From the NCBI GenBank assembly GCA_013399855.1, contig VXAY01003151.1, forward strand, positions 1 through 64,000: DNA of 64,000 nt, in the 5' to 3' direction. The position numbers and the translations under genes were made by a program. Source of the DNA: Oxyruncus cristatus (taxonomy: Eukaryota; Chordata; Aves; Passeriformes; Cotingidae). Below, piece after piece: positions 1 through 11,400 of the stretch. The notes below the pieces were generated by a model. It had not been told where the DNA came from and made no database searches. It was given only the letters and a program-made list of their open reading frames with translations. Position 1 is the stretch's first letter. Each line of letters opens with the position of its first letter.

Positions 1-20
1 AAGAAAGAAAGAAAGAAGAA
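1..20. repeat. (AAAG)n microsatellite cut by the window edge
   Basis: The window opens with several copies of AAAG followed by an AGAA variant. The array probably continues to the left outside the window. Nothing coding is associated with it. Confidence 0.8.
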
Positions 21-3000
21 ATCTAAAGGTCTGCTGGCACAGACCATCACATTGTACCTACTACTTTCAGATGGAATTCTTTAGGAACTGCGCATTTTTC
101 AGGCTGTTTTCTGCATCCTCCAGTGACTATACATTCCATGCTCTAATTTGGGTTTAAAAGAGGCATTTTAGCTGTTCATATTTTTGTGCTTTCCTCCCAC
201 CATTCTGTCACAGCCATTTCCACTCCTCACAGGTTGTGTGTTAGGTACCAGCCATACTCCAGCTGCACTCTGGGTGATAAAGTACTGCTAATTTGCTTGA
301 AATGCTGACAAGGAGAACTCTATAGACTGTAAATAATAACTTCATCATTTTCCAATAGTTCAACAAAGGAACTGTTTTTTGTGTTGATTTTCTATAATAG
401 CACTCATGACTTGTGCACACTCTGTGGAGATAAGTGTGTGTTGGTTCTTCAGCAGCTGAAGCATGGGAAGATAAAATTCAACCTGCTGGTAGCTGGAGGT
501 GTTCCTTTTACACAAAATGTATTTGGGATTTGGGGGAACTGAGAGATAACAACTTATCATTGCCTAAAAATCGCAATCATTATGTCTACATGTATATAAT
601 TTTAATTGCATAGCATTATATCTATAATATTTATATTATAGATATTCTATATTTTATATATATTATAGTCATATAGTATTTATATTTTATTTATTATCTT
701 TATAGTGTATTTATATACACTATTGATTTATAGTTTGGTAGATTTTTTAGAACAGTGTTTTCACTAGAGTATAATGGTCAATATTCCTCTATTAGGAATT
801 GAAAGGACATCAGAGTGGTTTTCCACCGACAGTTTTAGGTGTTTCTAGGGGAAATGGGAAGGCTGACAGAATTTCTATGTTTCATTTCATGGGAAAGAAC
901 TTTCAGTGAAGGAAAATCAGTCCTGAAAGCTGAATTTCCCTCTCCCATCAGGCACAGAGGCAGCTGCAATGACTGTGACTCCCATGTGGAGTGGCTTTGG
1001 GAAGGACTGGAGATGTGCTTTTCACCATGAACATCAAAGGCAAGGGCAGAAGGGGGGTTGTATCCAAAATTGCTTCCTGCCCTGCTCAGGTACCATCACC
1101 AGATCAGAGCAGCAGAGAAATAACTTATTTAATTTATAAATAGAGAAGAACACCAGAGTTTCCCCAGTTAGAACAAAGCTTACTTCAGTCCTACATAAGC
1201 AGTAGGAAGCCCACAGCAGTCTGTCACACAGAAGGCTGAGGGAAGAAAAGGTGAAAGGGAATCTCAGCGAAAAGAAGGATTTGTGGCATCTTTAAAAGGT
1301 GCCACATCATGATTTCAGAAGTTACACTTCATTGATTAACAGTCAGTTCATTCCTCCCACATCTCACGGAGCTTCTGCACAGATAATCATTAAATGTGGT
1401 GTTTAATGGAATTACAGCCAAACCAGTGCCTGCACACAGAGCTCCTCATCTTGTCTGGTTGTTCACCAAGAGCACAAATAACCCAAGCAGATCAGGCACA
1501 ACTGTCACAGTGAAATAAGGCCAGAGGGATTGGCCTTGGAAGAAGATTTAATTTCTGTGCTTAATTATTGAGATCTGAATTTGAAGAAATTGGATCTGAT
1601 TTCTAAGGGTTAAAGGAGGCATTTACACACCTCAGTGTAAACACCTCCTTGTTCTCAGATATTTTTGCTATTTGGTTTCAGATAAATCATGAAAGTTGGT
1701 ATTAATCATGGCTGACTTGGGAAATCTTCAGTGGTGGCTTTTACAGCTGAACTCGTCACATTGAGTTCCCCTCATAGATTTATCATTAAGGGGTAAATCA
1801 GCTAATGTACCTTTGCCATATACATTTCTATGAGATGTACTCTGCCCTTCCAGCCCCCTGCCATCTCTGCTCGCAGCGAGGAGATCCAGGTGACAGTCCC
1901 ACGGGAATTGTCCCACCAATACCCCGTGAGATGTTGCAGACATCTCTATTTGCTCAGATGAATCTTATTCTTACCTCTCGGAATTGTACCTCGTCAAATC
2001 AAGTTTAATAAACATAACCACAATTATCTGATGACAAATCCTGTCCATGCTCTTCTTTGCTATCATGTCCCACCTTGCTCTTCGTTGCTCATTCTTTTGT
2101 TTTGTCTCCATGCTTGGAACAGCCTCTCTGGATGAATTTAAGAGCTCACAGACATTTCCCTTTTCGTAGTTCTTTCTGGTACTTTGCTCTCAGGAAGTCA
2201 ACAAAATGATGCTCGAAGTGTGTGAAGTATTTATGCCTTAAATGTTACACAGATTTCCACCATTTATCACATTTCCGTGTAACTAAATCTTGAGGATATT
2301 ATCTTCATGTACATATTTACACTCATTTTCCAGACTGGGAATAATTTTCTCTGTCTTATCCTAGGCAAAGTCCTGCTTCTGGTTCCATCTGTGTTCAACT
2401 GTGCAAAGCTGTGCAGTCCAACAGCCAACAACCTGGTTCACGTGGTGTGCTTCTGATTCCCTCTTCCAGTACCCAGAACAGAACTGTGCCCTTCCCATTT
2501 TTAAGCTGGCAAGGGTTTTCCATCAATATCAAGGATAAGACGTATTGTAGAGTGTCATGTGCAGGACTTCTGAGCACCCCACAACTGGTTGCAGGATGTT
2601 CAGGAAACCAGAGGTGTTGAAGGACTCCTCAGATTTCTCCCACACAAGACACTGAGATGGGAAATCCAGGAATAATATCCGTTTCTCACGAAATAAAGAC
2701 ACATGAGGCACAAATAATTATTTATTGGGGTTAATTGAGGTTATATTGTGATCTTAGTGCCCGTGCCATGACCTTTCACAGCATTTACAGCAGATAAAAG
2801 GCCTTGTGCTGTACCAGGAACATGCACATCCCTTGCGCCTGGAATGTGTTTCAGAGGGAGTTTTCCAGTTTCAGAGGGGCCCTCAACAACCGCCTTCTGC
2901 CCAGAGAGACTTTATCTCTCCCAAATTTAGCTGTTTGTGGTTTAGAGGAGCAAATAACCCTATGCAGGTCTCCCTAGTCGTTGCAGAGCCACAGATCTCT

Positions 3001-4062
3001 TAAAACATGAGTTGTCTGCCTTTTTCCAGACGCCTGCTTTAGGATGACAGGATTTTAATCTTGGACTCTATTGAATACCTTAGGTGGAAATTCAGGAAAG
3101 AGAAATTAAATATTACAGTAACAAGCTCAGGTGTAGTTCAGGTGGGCAGGAGGTGCCTCCTACACACAGAATCTTTCCTCCAAGACATGATTATCTCTTC
3201 CCACTTTCTCCTTCTTCCTTGTGCTGAAGCAGAAGGGAAAAGAGAGGTGTGGGAATGATGGTACAAAAAGGTAGCATGCTGCTTTTAAATAACTGCATAG
3301 ATAATAAAAGTGTATAGAGCAGCACATTATCCTCTTGGCTGAATAAAGGTGAATACACCATTAAAACTTAATTAAATGCAACTGCTTGTAGCAAAGAGAG
3401 GGTCAATGGCTGATCTGCTGTAACACTGATCCTCTTTGTCCCTCTTGAAGGGCACATGCTGCTCCAGTAAATCCAGACAAGCAGTGATTGTTGCTTATAT
3501 ATATACATATATTCATTTCATGGTCTTTGTGTTGATTATTGATTCCAGTCATGACAATTTTATGGCCCCTCTCTACCGTTTCTGCAATCGAAATAGCTTT
3601 TTAAGGATGAAAGTTGGGAAAAACATGGTTTATTCAGTTTTGCTCACTCACCAAGAAAAGATGCTTAGCCTGGAAAGACTTGCTAGAGGACAATGATAAT
3701 AATATTATACCCTGGTGTGCTCTTTTTATCAGTATGTTTACAGGAGAATGCAGGAGTGAAATGATTTGTACAAGTTCATCCTCTGGATTATCAGCCAGGA
3801 GTCCTCCCTCCTGAGTCCTTGGTCTGCAATTCTTCCTCCACTACATCATTCTGTCCCTTTACATTTTTAAGTAAAAAAATGGCACCTCTGGTTATGTTTA
3901 AGTTCCCTTGAACTTGTGACATCGAACTTCTGTTCTCCCCAACCTTTGTTCCCCTCATAGCACAGAGAAAGGAGTTATTTTATAATAACTGACCTTCAAC
4001 CACCTTGCTACAGATGCTGCAGATGGTCCAGTGCTGATAGAGCAGGAGATGACACGTGGAGA
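21..4062. other. Unique non-coding DNA, no gene seen
   Basis: Frames here are short (under about 90 codons), overlap on opposite strands and show no domain I recognise. I see no CR1, LTR or RNA gene. Local features are the AT-rich tract at 591-735, a short TA-dinucleotide run near 3500-3520, and T-rich or A-rich patches. The base composition fits intron or intergenic DNA. Confidence 0.6.
591..735. repeat. AT-rich low-complexity tract
   Basis: About 145 bp made almost only of A and T, with interleaved TATA, ATTT and TTATA units and many short self-complementary words. It looks like a degenerate TA-type microsatellite. It is a likely slippage and cruciform-prone site, and not evidence for a promoter. 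Confidence 0.75.
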
Positions 4063-4410
4063 AGACCCAAGATCATCCAGTCCCACCCCCTGCCATGGGA
4101 AGGGACATGTTCCACTATCTCAGGTTGCTCCAAGCCCTGTCCAACCTGGCCTTGGACACTTCCAGGGATGGGGCAGCCACAGCTTCTCTGGGCAACCTGT
4201 GCCAGGGCCTCACCACCCTCACAGGGAAGAATCTCTTCCTTACAGCTGACCTAAATTTCCCCTCTTTCAGTTTGAACCCATTACTCCTTGTCCTGTCACT
4301 ACAGTTCCTGATGAAAAATCCCTCTCTGGCTTCCTTCTAGGCCCACTTCAGATGCTGGAAGGCTACTATGAGACCTCCCTGCAACCTTCTCCTCTCCAAA
4401 AACACCTTCA
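4063..4410 (-). mobile_element. CR1 LINE 3'-end fragment (type A)
   Basis: The segment reads as the complement of an avian CR1 3' region. Landmarks are gatcatccag, the words for catgggaaggg, gttgctccaagccctgtcc, cttggacacttccaggga, gggcaacctgtgccagggcc and gtgtcctgtcact-like text. It then runs into ggaaggctactatgagacctccct and decays near 4410. The extreme 3' tail with ATTCTATGA units is missing, so the copy is truncated at both ends. The open frames across it at 4031-4340 and the start of the 153-codon frame at 4352 come from this element and are not a host gene. Confidence 0.93.
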
Positions 4411-5346
4411 AATTTTCTACCTTCCCCTGATGGACTATCCAGCTTGGGAACAGAACTCCACCTGTGGAGTTGGGTTTTTTGGGAGACGAAGGGTACCTCG
4501 AGTGTTATGTGTGGGATTGGCTTCGCTCTGGTGGCAAAGGCATCAGGCTACTGAAGGGGGAATCCTCTGGATGGAAGAGAAGAGTGGGGCATTCGGCATC
4601 CTAAAATCTCCACAGCAGCTCCTTTACAACCAGAACAACCCAGCCAAACCTCTGGGAGATTTTCTTTGGGATGAATTCAGTTTTGCCTCTGTAAGATGTA
4701 AAGATGGGGACAAGAGATGGAAAACCCGAAGCACTCAACAACTCAGAAGAAAATTTGGAGCGGTGCTTAGTCTCAGTGAGGGCCAAGAGTTCATATTTTC
4801 TCAATGTAAGTAGCATTAAAGAAACAGGAATACTGCAACCTTCCTTTTAAAACTCACACTGGAAGATAATTTGTCTTCAAAGACAGTAAAAACTACAGAG
4901 TTGAAGAGAAACAGCTGTTTATATAAGGACTGTGCTTTCAAACTACATCAAAAGACCACCTAAGCACAGGTTTAACTGTAGAGAGTCCACTCATCCTATT
5001 CCTATTCATCAAATCCCTTCTGCTTATGTCTTGGTAACCACAAAGCCACGCATGGAATAGTTTTGATCCACTTGGAATTTAGGGATAAGGACACAGTTCA
5101 TACCCTGACTGCTCAACAAAGACACAAAGATGGTTTTAAAATACATGGGAGCTTCAGTAAGGCAAGGAACGTTGAAAGAACCACCTAAACTTCCTTGGGC
5201 TCACTGACAGTTCTCTACATGAGGGAAAGAACAAGGAAAATATGGCAGAAAAATCACCTGGAAGTGTAGCAGTTAAAAAAATAACTAAAAAAAGGCAATA
5301 ACTAATTCTAAAAAGAAGACTGGAATTGAGATCAACTTGTAAAAGT

Positions 5347-5430
5347 GGTTGGGGTTTGTTTTTTTGTTGTTGTTGTTTGTTTGGGGTTTTTTTTGGGGGG
5401 TGGGGTTTTTTTTTTTGTTCTTTCTTTTTC
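5347..5430. repeat. T/G-rich low-complexity tract with G runs
   Basis: A GTT microsatellite is followed by long T runs interrupted by G runs of 4, 4, 6 and 4 on the + strand. The G runs could form a G-quadruplex, although the first loop is long. The tract accounts for the Lys/Pro/Gln composition of the minus-strand frame across it. Confidence 0.7.
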
Positions 5431-6754
5431 ATTTGGCTTTTTTTCAAGTAACTTTTAAAATATTCCAGATCTCCTTGGAATCCTGTGGGCTGTAACCAAT
5501 GGCTGAGTATGTGTTTGGGAAAGCAAATGACTAATTTTCTGACAACTTGAAGACTTTTAAGAGACACATTCCTGGAACAGAACATTTCATGGTGTATTGA
5601 AATGATTTTGCCAGTGAAGGACATTTATTAGTCCCGAACCTTATAATCCCAGGGGCTCAGACATTGAGGATGGGGCATTATTATGATTTCCCAGAACAAT
5701 AATACTTTGCCACCCTTCACTAATTTGAAAGGACTCTGCTCTATGTGCATAAGGGGTAATTATAGGAGCACATTAGAGCTTTTATTTTTTTTTCCACTGG
5801 CATTTTATGATTTTTTTTTCCCCTTTTTTTCTGTGTCAGTGCTGCAGGTCTGTCCTGCCTAAACACTCTGATTCTGGTGCTTAAGGCCTATAAACGCTCC
5901 AAATTGTTCTCTGATACTTTAATCTTGTATTTAAATCAAGGGGCAGGGCAACCTGAACCAGAATCTCTAGTTATAAACAGACTTGAAGTTCACAAACAGC
6001 CACCCTGACAGCAGCATTTCCCACTGTGATCCCGCTCTTCCCTCAAGTCTGCCAGTGGAATTCCGCATTTGGCTGTTCCCTGTTCCACTTGAGCAAGAAT
6101 GAGAAGAGTAAAATGCTGGTCTTTCCTGAGTCATCTCTTCTTGACTGAAAATTAAGGAGCTCTCAGAGGACTAGACCTGCTAAAAGACCTGAGGATGGGA
6201 AAACTTCCAGGAGAGGAGATGCCTGACCTCGTATCCACTGCTGATAGAGGGAATGTGGGAACCCTAATCCAACTGTGTAAAACTGGGTGTGGAGGGAAGA
6301 AATGACAGAAAAAAAAAACACCAATCCAAGAAAGCATCTGTATCACTACTGTATTTCCAAATGCACCTATTCTCACACTGTTTTGTATGTAAAGTATTAA
6401 ATGTATTAGTATTCCTAAATTAGATTATTAAATATAAATTATAATATTAAATGACTAGGCATTCCTAAATGCAGAATCCTGCAGTTCCTTCCTACCAAAT
6501 CTTGAATTAAAGTGTGGGGTTTTTTTCTGTTTTCCGGTTTCTTGACCCTTTTGTCCAGAAATGTCTCCAGATAATTTCCTCCAAGAGCTTGTGTTCTGGA
6601 GAGAAATGCCAAACAGGGAGTGCTGCAGTTCCTGAGGGTTTTTTACTTGGCTTGTAATGACTTTTAGCTTATGGTTATTCCCAGCTCCCTGATTATAGTC
6701 ACTGGAATTGCTGGAATATGTGTACATGACACAGCTTTTAGAGCAGCCTCTAAA

Positions 6755-6990
6755 ACCGGAGGGTGGGGATTTCCCTACGCAGATAATTAATTAGGTGATT
6801 AAACAGATACTGTAGAAGGATTTAGAATGATTCCACTGTTTTCCTTGTGGTTTGGGACCGCAGTATTCCTAGAGAATTTGCATGAAAACATGATTTTCTT
6901 TAAAAAACCGCTTATTTTTGCCTCTGTTCTCTGCAATTTCTGATTGACAACAGCACTGGATGTCATATTTGCCAGTATCAGTCTTGTTAA
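6755..6990. promoter_or_regulatory. Putative regulatory element: kappaB, RUNX, octamer and homeodomain words
   Basis: Within about 120 bp there is a full kappaB-type word GGGGATTTCCC (6765-6775), two overlapping TAATTA homeodomain cores (6784-6793), a RUNX word TGTGGTTT (6846-6853) and an exact octamer ATTTGCAT (6876-6883). This mix is typical of lymphoid or developmental enhancers. That is inference, because single sites of this length occur by chance in 64 kb and conservation cannot be tested here. Confidence 0.25.
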
Positions 6991-7644
6991 TCATCCAGTT
7001 CATCCTCACCACCGTTGGTTTTACTTGGGGTCCATGAATCCTTTGTTCTCCCAGACCTCGGAATGTGCACCTGCAATGCCACCCCTGTCAGAGCGGCTTT
7101 GCTTCTCCAGTTTCTAATTTAGCCTCAACTGTTTTCTGTAACTTGGGAACTCACTGGGCAATGCAGAGAAGGATGACTTTTCCTGATTGTCTGAAAAAGA
7201 AAAAAACCTAAGGAAATGTGAAATATCTGTTAAAAGTTAAATATTTAAATTTAACTTGAGAGCAAAACAATTCCCTTTGGGTTTGAAGCCTTTGTTTATT
7301 TAGAAACAGGTCGTCAGTCGAAAGGGTTAAATGTTGCCTTTTAAAAATTGCATTTTAGGCTGGGTGTTTCATTTTGGATGAACTCCCGCTGCTATCCCAT
7401 GGCTTTTTTTTTTATATTTTGGTTGTTTTCACAACAAAGCATAAAATAAGACTGTTTCTTCTCTCCTCTGCAGACAAGACAGATTAATGGCTGGGAATAA
7501 AAATACTACAGTGATTTGGAAGAGATTTAGGAGCTGGAGCAGTGAACTGAACAACTGAGATATTCCTGACTATATATAATATCTACAGTGTGGGTGTTTA
7601 CTGAAATAGTCACCCTGGTCTGCCTTTACAGGCAACAGTTGTCA

Positions 7645-7760
7645 AATTATTATTATTATTATATTATCATTAAAACTATAAATAATATAGAAATATGCAA
7701 TTATATAAATAATAATAAATAATATAAATATATTAAAAATATAAAATTGCTATAAATAAT
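7645..7760. repeat. AT-rich microsatellite (ATT / AAT / ATA units)
   Basis: The tract starts with a run of ATT triplets and passes into AATA and ATATAA units, with almost no G or C for about 110 bp. It separates unique DNA from the region holding the next CR1 copy. Confidence 0.8.
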
Positions 7761-8064
7761 GTGTTCTGGAGAGTGGCATGTCTTCATCAGGCAGAACTCT
7801 CAGACCATCATCTCCCATTTCCCCTCAGTGACTACAGAGGGATGCGAGGAGAATTCTCGCCCTGGAGAAGGGTTTATTGCCCAAATTTGAAGGTGAGATG
7901 TTGCTTCCACACTTCCCTCCAGCTGCCAAACCTGCAGGGAGAAATGTAAAAAGGAATGACCAGCTGATGAGGAATTTTATGCCAAATCCTAGTAACCAGG
8001 TGTAGGGTAGTGACTTTTTGAAAGGATACAGAAATAAGGACAGAAATAAGATATAAACTAATAA

Positions 8065-8452
8065 CAGGCTGGGAGAGCTGGAGGGGTTCACCTGGAGAAG
8101 AGAAGGTTTCAGGGAGACCTGAGAGCCCCTTCCAGGGCCTAAAGGGGCTCCAGGAGAGCTGGAGAGGGACTGGGGACAAGGGCCTGGAGTGGTAAGACAA
8201 GGGGAAATGGCTTCTCACTGCCAGAGGACAGGGATAGATGGGATTTTGGGAAGGAATCCTTCCCTGTGAGGGTGGTGAGGCCCTGGCACAGGTTGCCCAG
8301 AGAAGCTGTGTCTGCCCCTGGATCCCTGGAAGTGTCCAAGGCCAGGTTGGATGGAGCTTGGAGCAACCTGGGATACTGGGAGGTGTCCCTTCCCATGGCA
8401 GGAGTTGGAACTGGATGGTCCCTTCCAACCCAATCCATTCTGGGATCCTCTG
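8065..8452 (+). mobile_element. CR1 LINE 3'-end fragment (type A), one of the longest copies here
   Basis: Reads in CR1 sense. It goes from ggctgggagagctgg and cctggagaagagaagg through ggacaaggg, gagggtggtgaggccctggc, aggttgcccagagaagctg and gtgtccaaggccaggttgg to ccttccaacccaatccattc, ending in a decayed tail tgggatcctctgg. The 5' side is truncated and no reverse-transcriptase part remains. Overlapping frames on both strands at 7874-8590, including a 218-codon minus frame, come largely from this element. Confidence 0.95.
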
Positions 8453-11400
8453 GACCACTGCATTGTGCACTGCACTGCAGGGAGGAGGACAACTCATCCT
8501 CGGAAGCTCAAAAGCAGTGCTGAGAAACACAGGGTGCTTTTTCAGCCTCTTTTGTATCTGATTCCCTCAACTGGATCAGATGTGCCTTGAAAAATTATAT
8601 GGGAATCTGGCTCCAAGATTCACTCAGGAAAAGACAAATCCCTGTAATTTATGGGGAAACAAGTTTTGCCAGAAATCTTCCATCTTCTCTTGTGAAAGTG
8701 GGTAATGGTCAATGATCAGCCTTTACAGGACAAGTGTTATGGTTCACGGGGAGTTTAAAGACAAAACTTTGATTCCCAGGGATATATTTTCAGGAACAAT
8801 TTTCATGCCGATATTTTATGGGCTAAATATGTCAGGATGAGTCACTCTGAAGACATTAGTTTGGGCAGACAGTGACGTTTATAAATATTTAGTATTTCTT
8901 AGTTTCTAAGATTTAAGCTGGCCCTTAAACGCCTCAGAAGTTGAGGTGGAGTCATGTTTAAAAATTGATAGAATGTTCCGATAATTAAATATTAATTGCA
9001 TTCTCTTTCTGAGCAGAGTGTATATTATTGAACACTATACATATTTCTGTTAAAATTATAAAATTTATTAAGTTCCTTTTTTTTAGACTACAATGTATTG
9101 TTATGGGAATCTTTTCTATGTTGTAATGACACCAGAAATTAATGTATTTCTGTGCTAACGTGCATTTCATAAGAGAAATTATTCAAAAGACAAGGAAGCA
9201 GTAGATGAGATTTCCAAGTTACTTCATCACATCCAGATATATTTCTTCCACCGTGGTGACTATCTCAAAGTTGTCTGACCCAATCACAAATTCATCTTCC
9301 AATGAAAATAAACAACGATGAAAATCAACCCTCACCTGTAATCATCTGAAAACTGCCTTGCTATTTAACTTTAAATCTGCTATTCTGCTGGTTTTGTATC
9401 CCCCTAATTGAAAAATAATTTATTCTATTTTCCCTCTAATTGAATAATAATTTATTTCATTTTCTTTTTTAGGGCATATCCACTTACCCCTGTTTTTCAG
9501 CCAATGCTCTTCCACAAGAAATTCCCACGGATTTCTACTGGACACTTAATAAAGTTCAGTTTGTGCATAGAGATTTACAGGAATAACACAGAGAGCTCTG
9601 AGTGTGGGGTCAGCAAATCTTCATTTGTTTCATTCAAGAAAATGCCTGCACTGATCTGAATAGTTTCATAAAATGCTCTGGATCACCTTTTCCTAGAATT
9701 CTCTATATTCAAACGCATTTTTCCTCTTTTTGCCATTCCGAAATTCCCTCCAGAGGAGAAACTTGCATTTTTCTGGCATGTCAGAACATGGGTTTGGTTT
9801 CTTTATGTGCATTTTGGGCATTCTGTGCCTCTTGCCAAGCAATTCAGGCTTCCAGGGGTAATCCTGGATAATTACCCCAAACAATGTCCTTTATCCAATA
9901 ACAGTTGCACAGCTCCAGTTCCGAAGCCTTTTACCTGAGCTTCTTTCCACTCACAGCAAATAAAAATAAGCTGAAGTGTTTTCCCACTGCAAGTGGTGTC
10001 TATAGATAAGAGGGTGACTAGAAGAAAAAGAACTGCACGACTGACTGTGCCACTTCCCTGAGAATTAAAAAATAAAACACAATTCTACTGAGCTGAAGTA
10101 GAATTCAACAGTTTGTCACAGTGAGATACCGAGTGTGAAAATTCTCCAAACGTCACAAATTGCAGACACCCCTCAGGAATTTTGTTCTCAAACCCAAAGA
10201 CTCACATATATAAGGGCCAAGCACTTATACAGATCTTCAGTTAAAGATTCCCTGCATAATGAATAGAGCATTACTAATATTTTCAGACAGATATTTATCA
10301 CCCAGTGGAGCCAAAAATCGCCTTCTGGAGATGCCTCACTTTCTTATCTATACACTTAGATAATTTATATGAACCACCCGGTTTCCATATGACTTTCTTC
10401 TTCTGTTGGCCTAATACATTCATGCAAAACTCCTTGCAAGTCTTAAACTCAGAACATCGCCAGGATCCCACGGGAGATCTGTTTTGCAACATTTTCTAGA
10501 CCTCCTGACATGGTGTGTTGTCATCCACTCTCCACAGTTTACATGATAACTGTTAAAAACTTCAACAGTTTATAAAATACTGCAACAATTATTACTGGAC
10601 GGTCTAGTTGTTATTTTACTTGGAAGCTTATCCTGATAGACAAAGCCCTGGAGAACTGAACTTTAAAATAGAACAGAAAAGTAAGACTGTTTAGTCACTT
10701 AAAGGAATTACTACATGGTGGATTTTGTCTCTCTTTGATTTATGCCTTCACTTGAGACTTTACGACTGGAGAAATTATGTTGCAGCTACGTTCACATCAG
10801 CTGGCTGAAGAGAAGAGAAATTTGTGGAATTTCCTGTGCTATCCAAAGGACTAAACAAGACATTTCAGTGGCTTTCTCCAGTTTCTCGTGTGGTGACTCT
10901 ACCAGGCACAGAGGAATAAGTGAAAACCCCTGGATGAAAATTTGCTCTGCTTGAGTGGCTACACAGGAGGATAGAAACAGGACAGGTTAAAATGGTCTGG
11001 GAGGGAGGGATTGCCTGGGGAAGGGAGAAGGTGAGAGGTTTTTCCTGGGGGACACCGGGTGGGACTGTGAGCTGTGAGTCTGAAAGGAAGGCATCTTATC
11101 TGGGGTGCATCAAGAGCTCAAGTGTATTTATGGACAAAACACTGAGGGTTTATGGTCTGTATGTCCAGGAAGTTTGATGTTCTGGGAACTATTTGAATCC
11201 AAACACAGGCAATTTTCATACCCATGTAGTGACTCCAACCCTTTCCCAGGTCTTTAAAAAGGCATTTTTGGGATATTTCACGATGCTTGTGGTTTGAGTG
11301 TAGGGGAATGTGGGACTTCAGTCCCAGCCCAGGACACCTCTTTGCAGGCTCCCCTGTCTAAACAGTTCAGGTTCTTTGCTCAAACAAGGGCAAGAACAAA

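Larger units (their letters stand above)
4411..8064. other. Unique non-coding DNA with two low-complexity tracts
   Basis: No gene, RNA gene or transposon is recognised. The 153-codon frame at 4352-4813 begins inside CR1. The 156-codon minus frame at 5154-5624 passes through the T/G tract and reads as Lys/Pro/Gln low complexity. I reject both as genes. A motif-dense part at 6755-6990 is listed separately. Confidence 0.55.

Noticed and set aside
4352..4813. 153-codon + frame
   Set aside because: It starts inside a CR1 copy. The rest has no domain, splice or promoter support, and frames of this size are expected by chance in 64 kb.
5154..5624. 156-codon minus frame
   Set aside because: Its length depends on the T/G low-complexity tract, which gives a Lys/Pro/Gln run. 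No domain.
7874..8530. 218-codon minus frame, the longest in the window
   Set aside because: Most of it is the antisense of a CR1 3' end, a well-known source of spurious frames in bird DNA.
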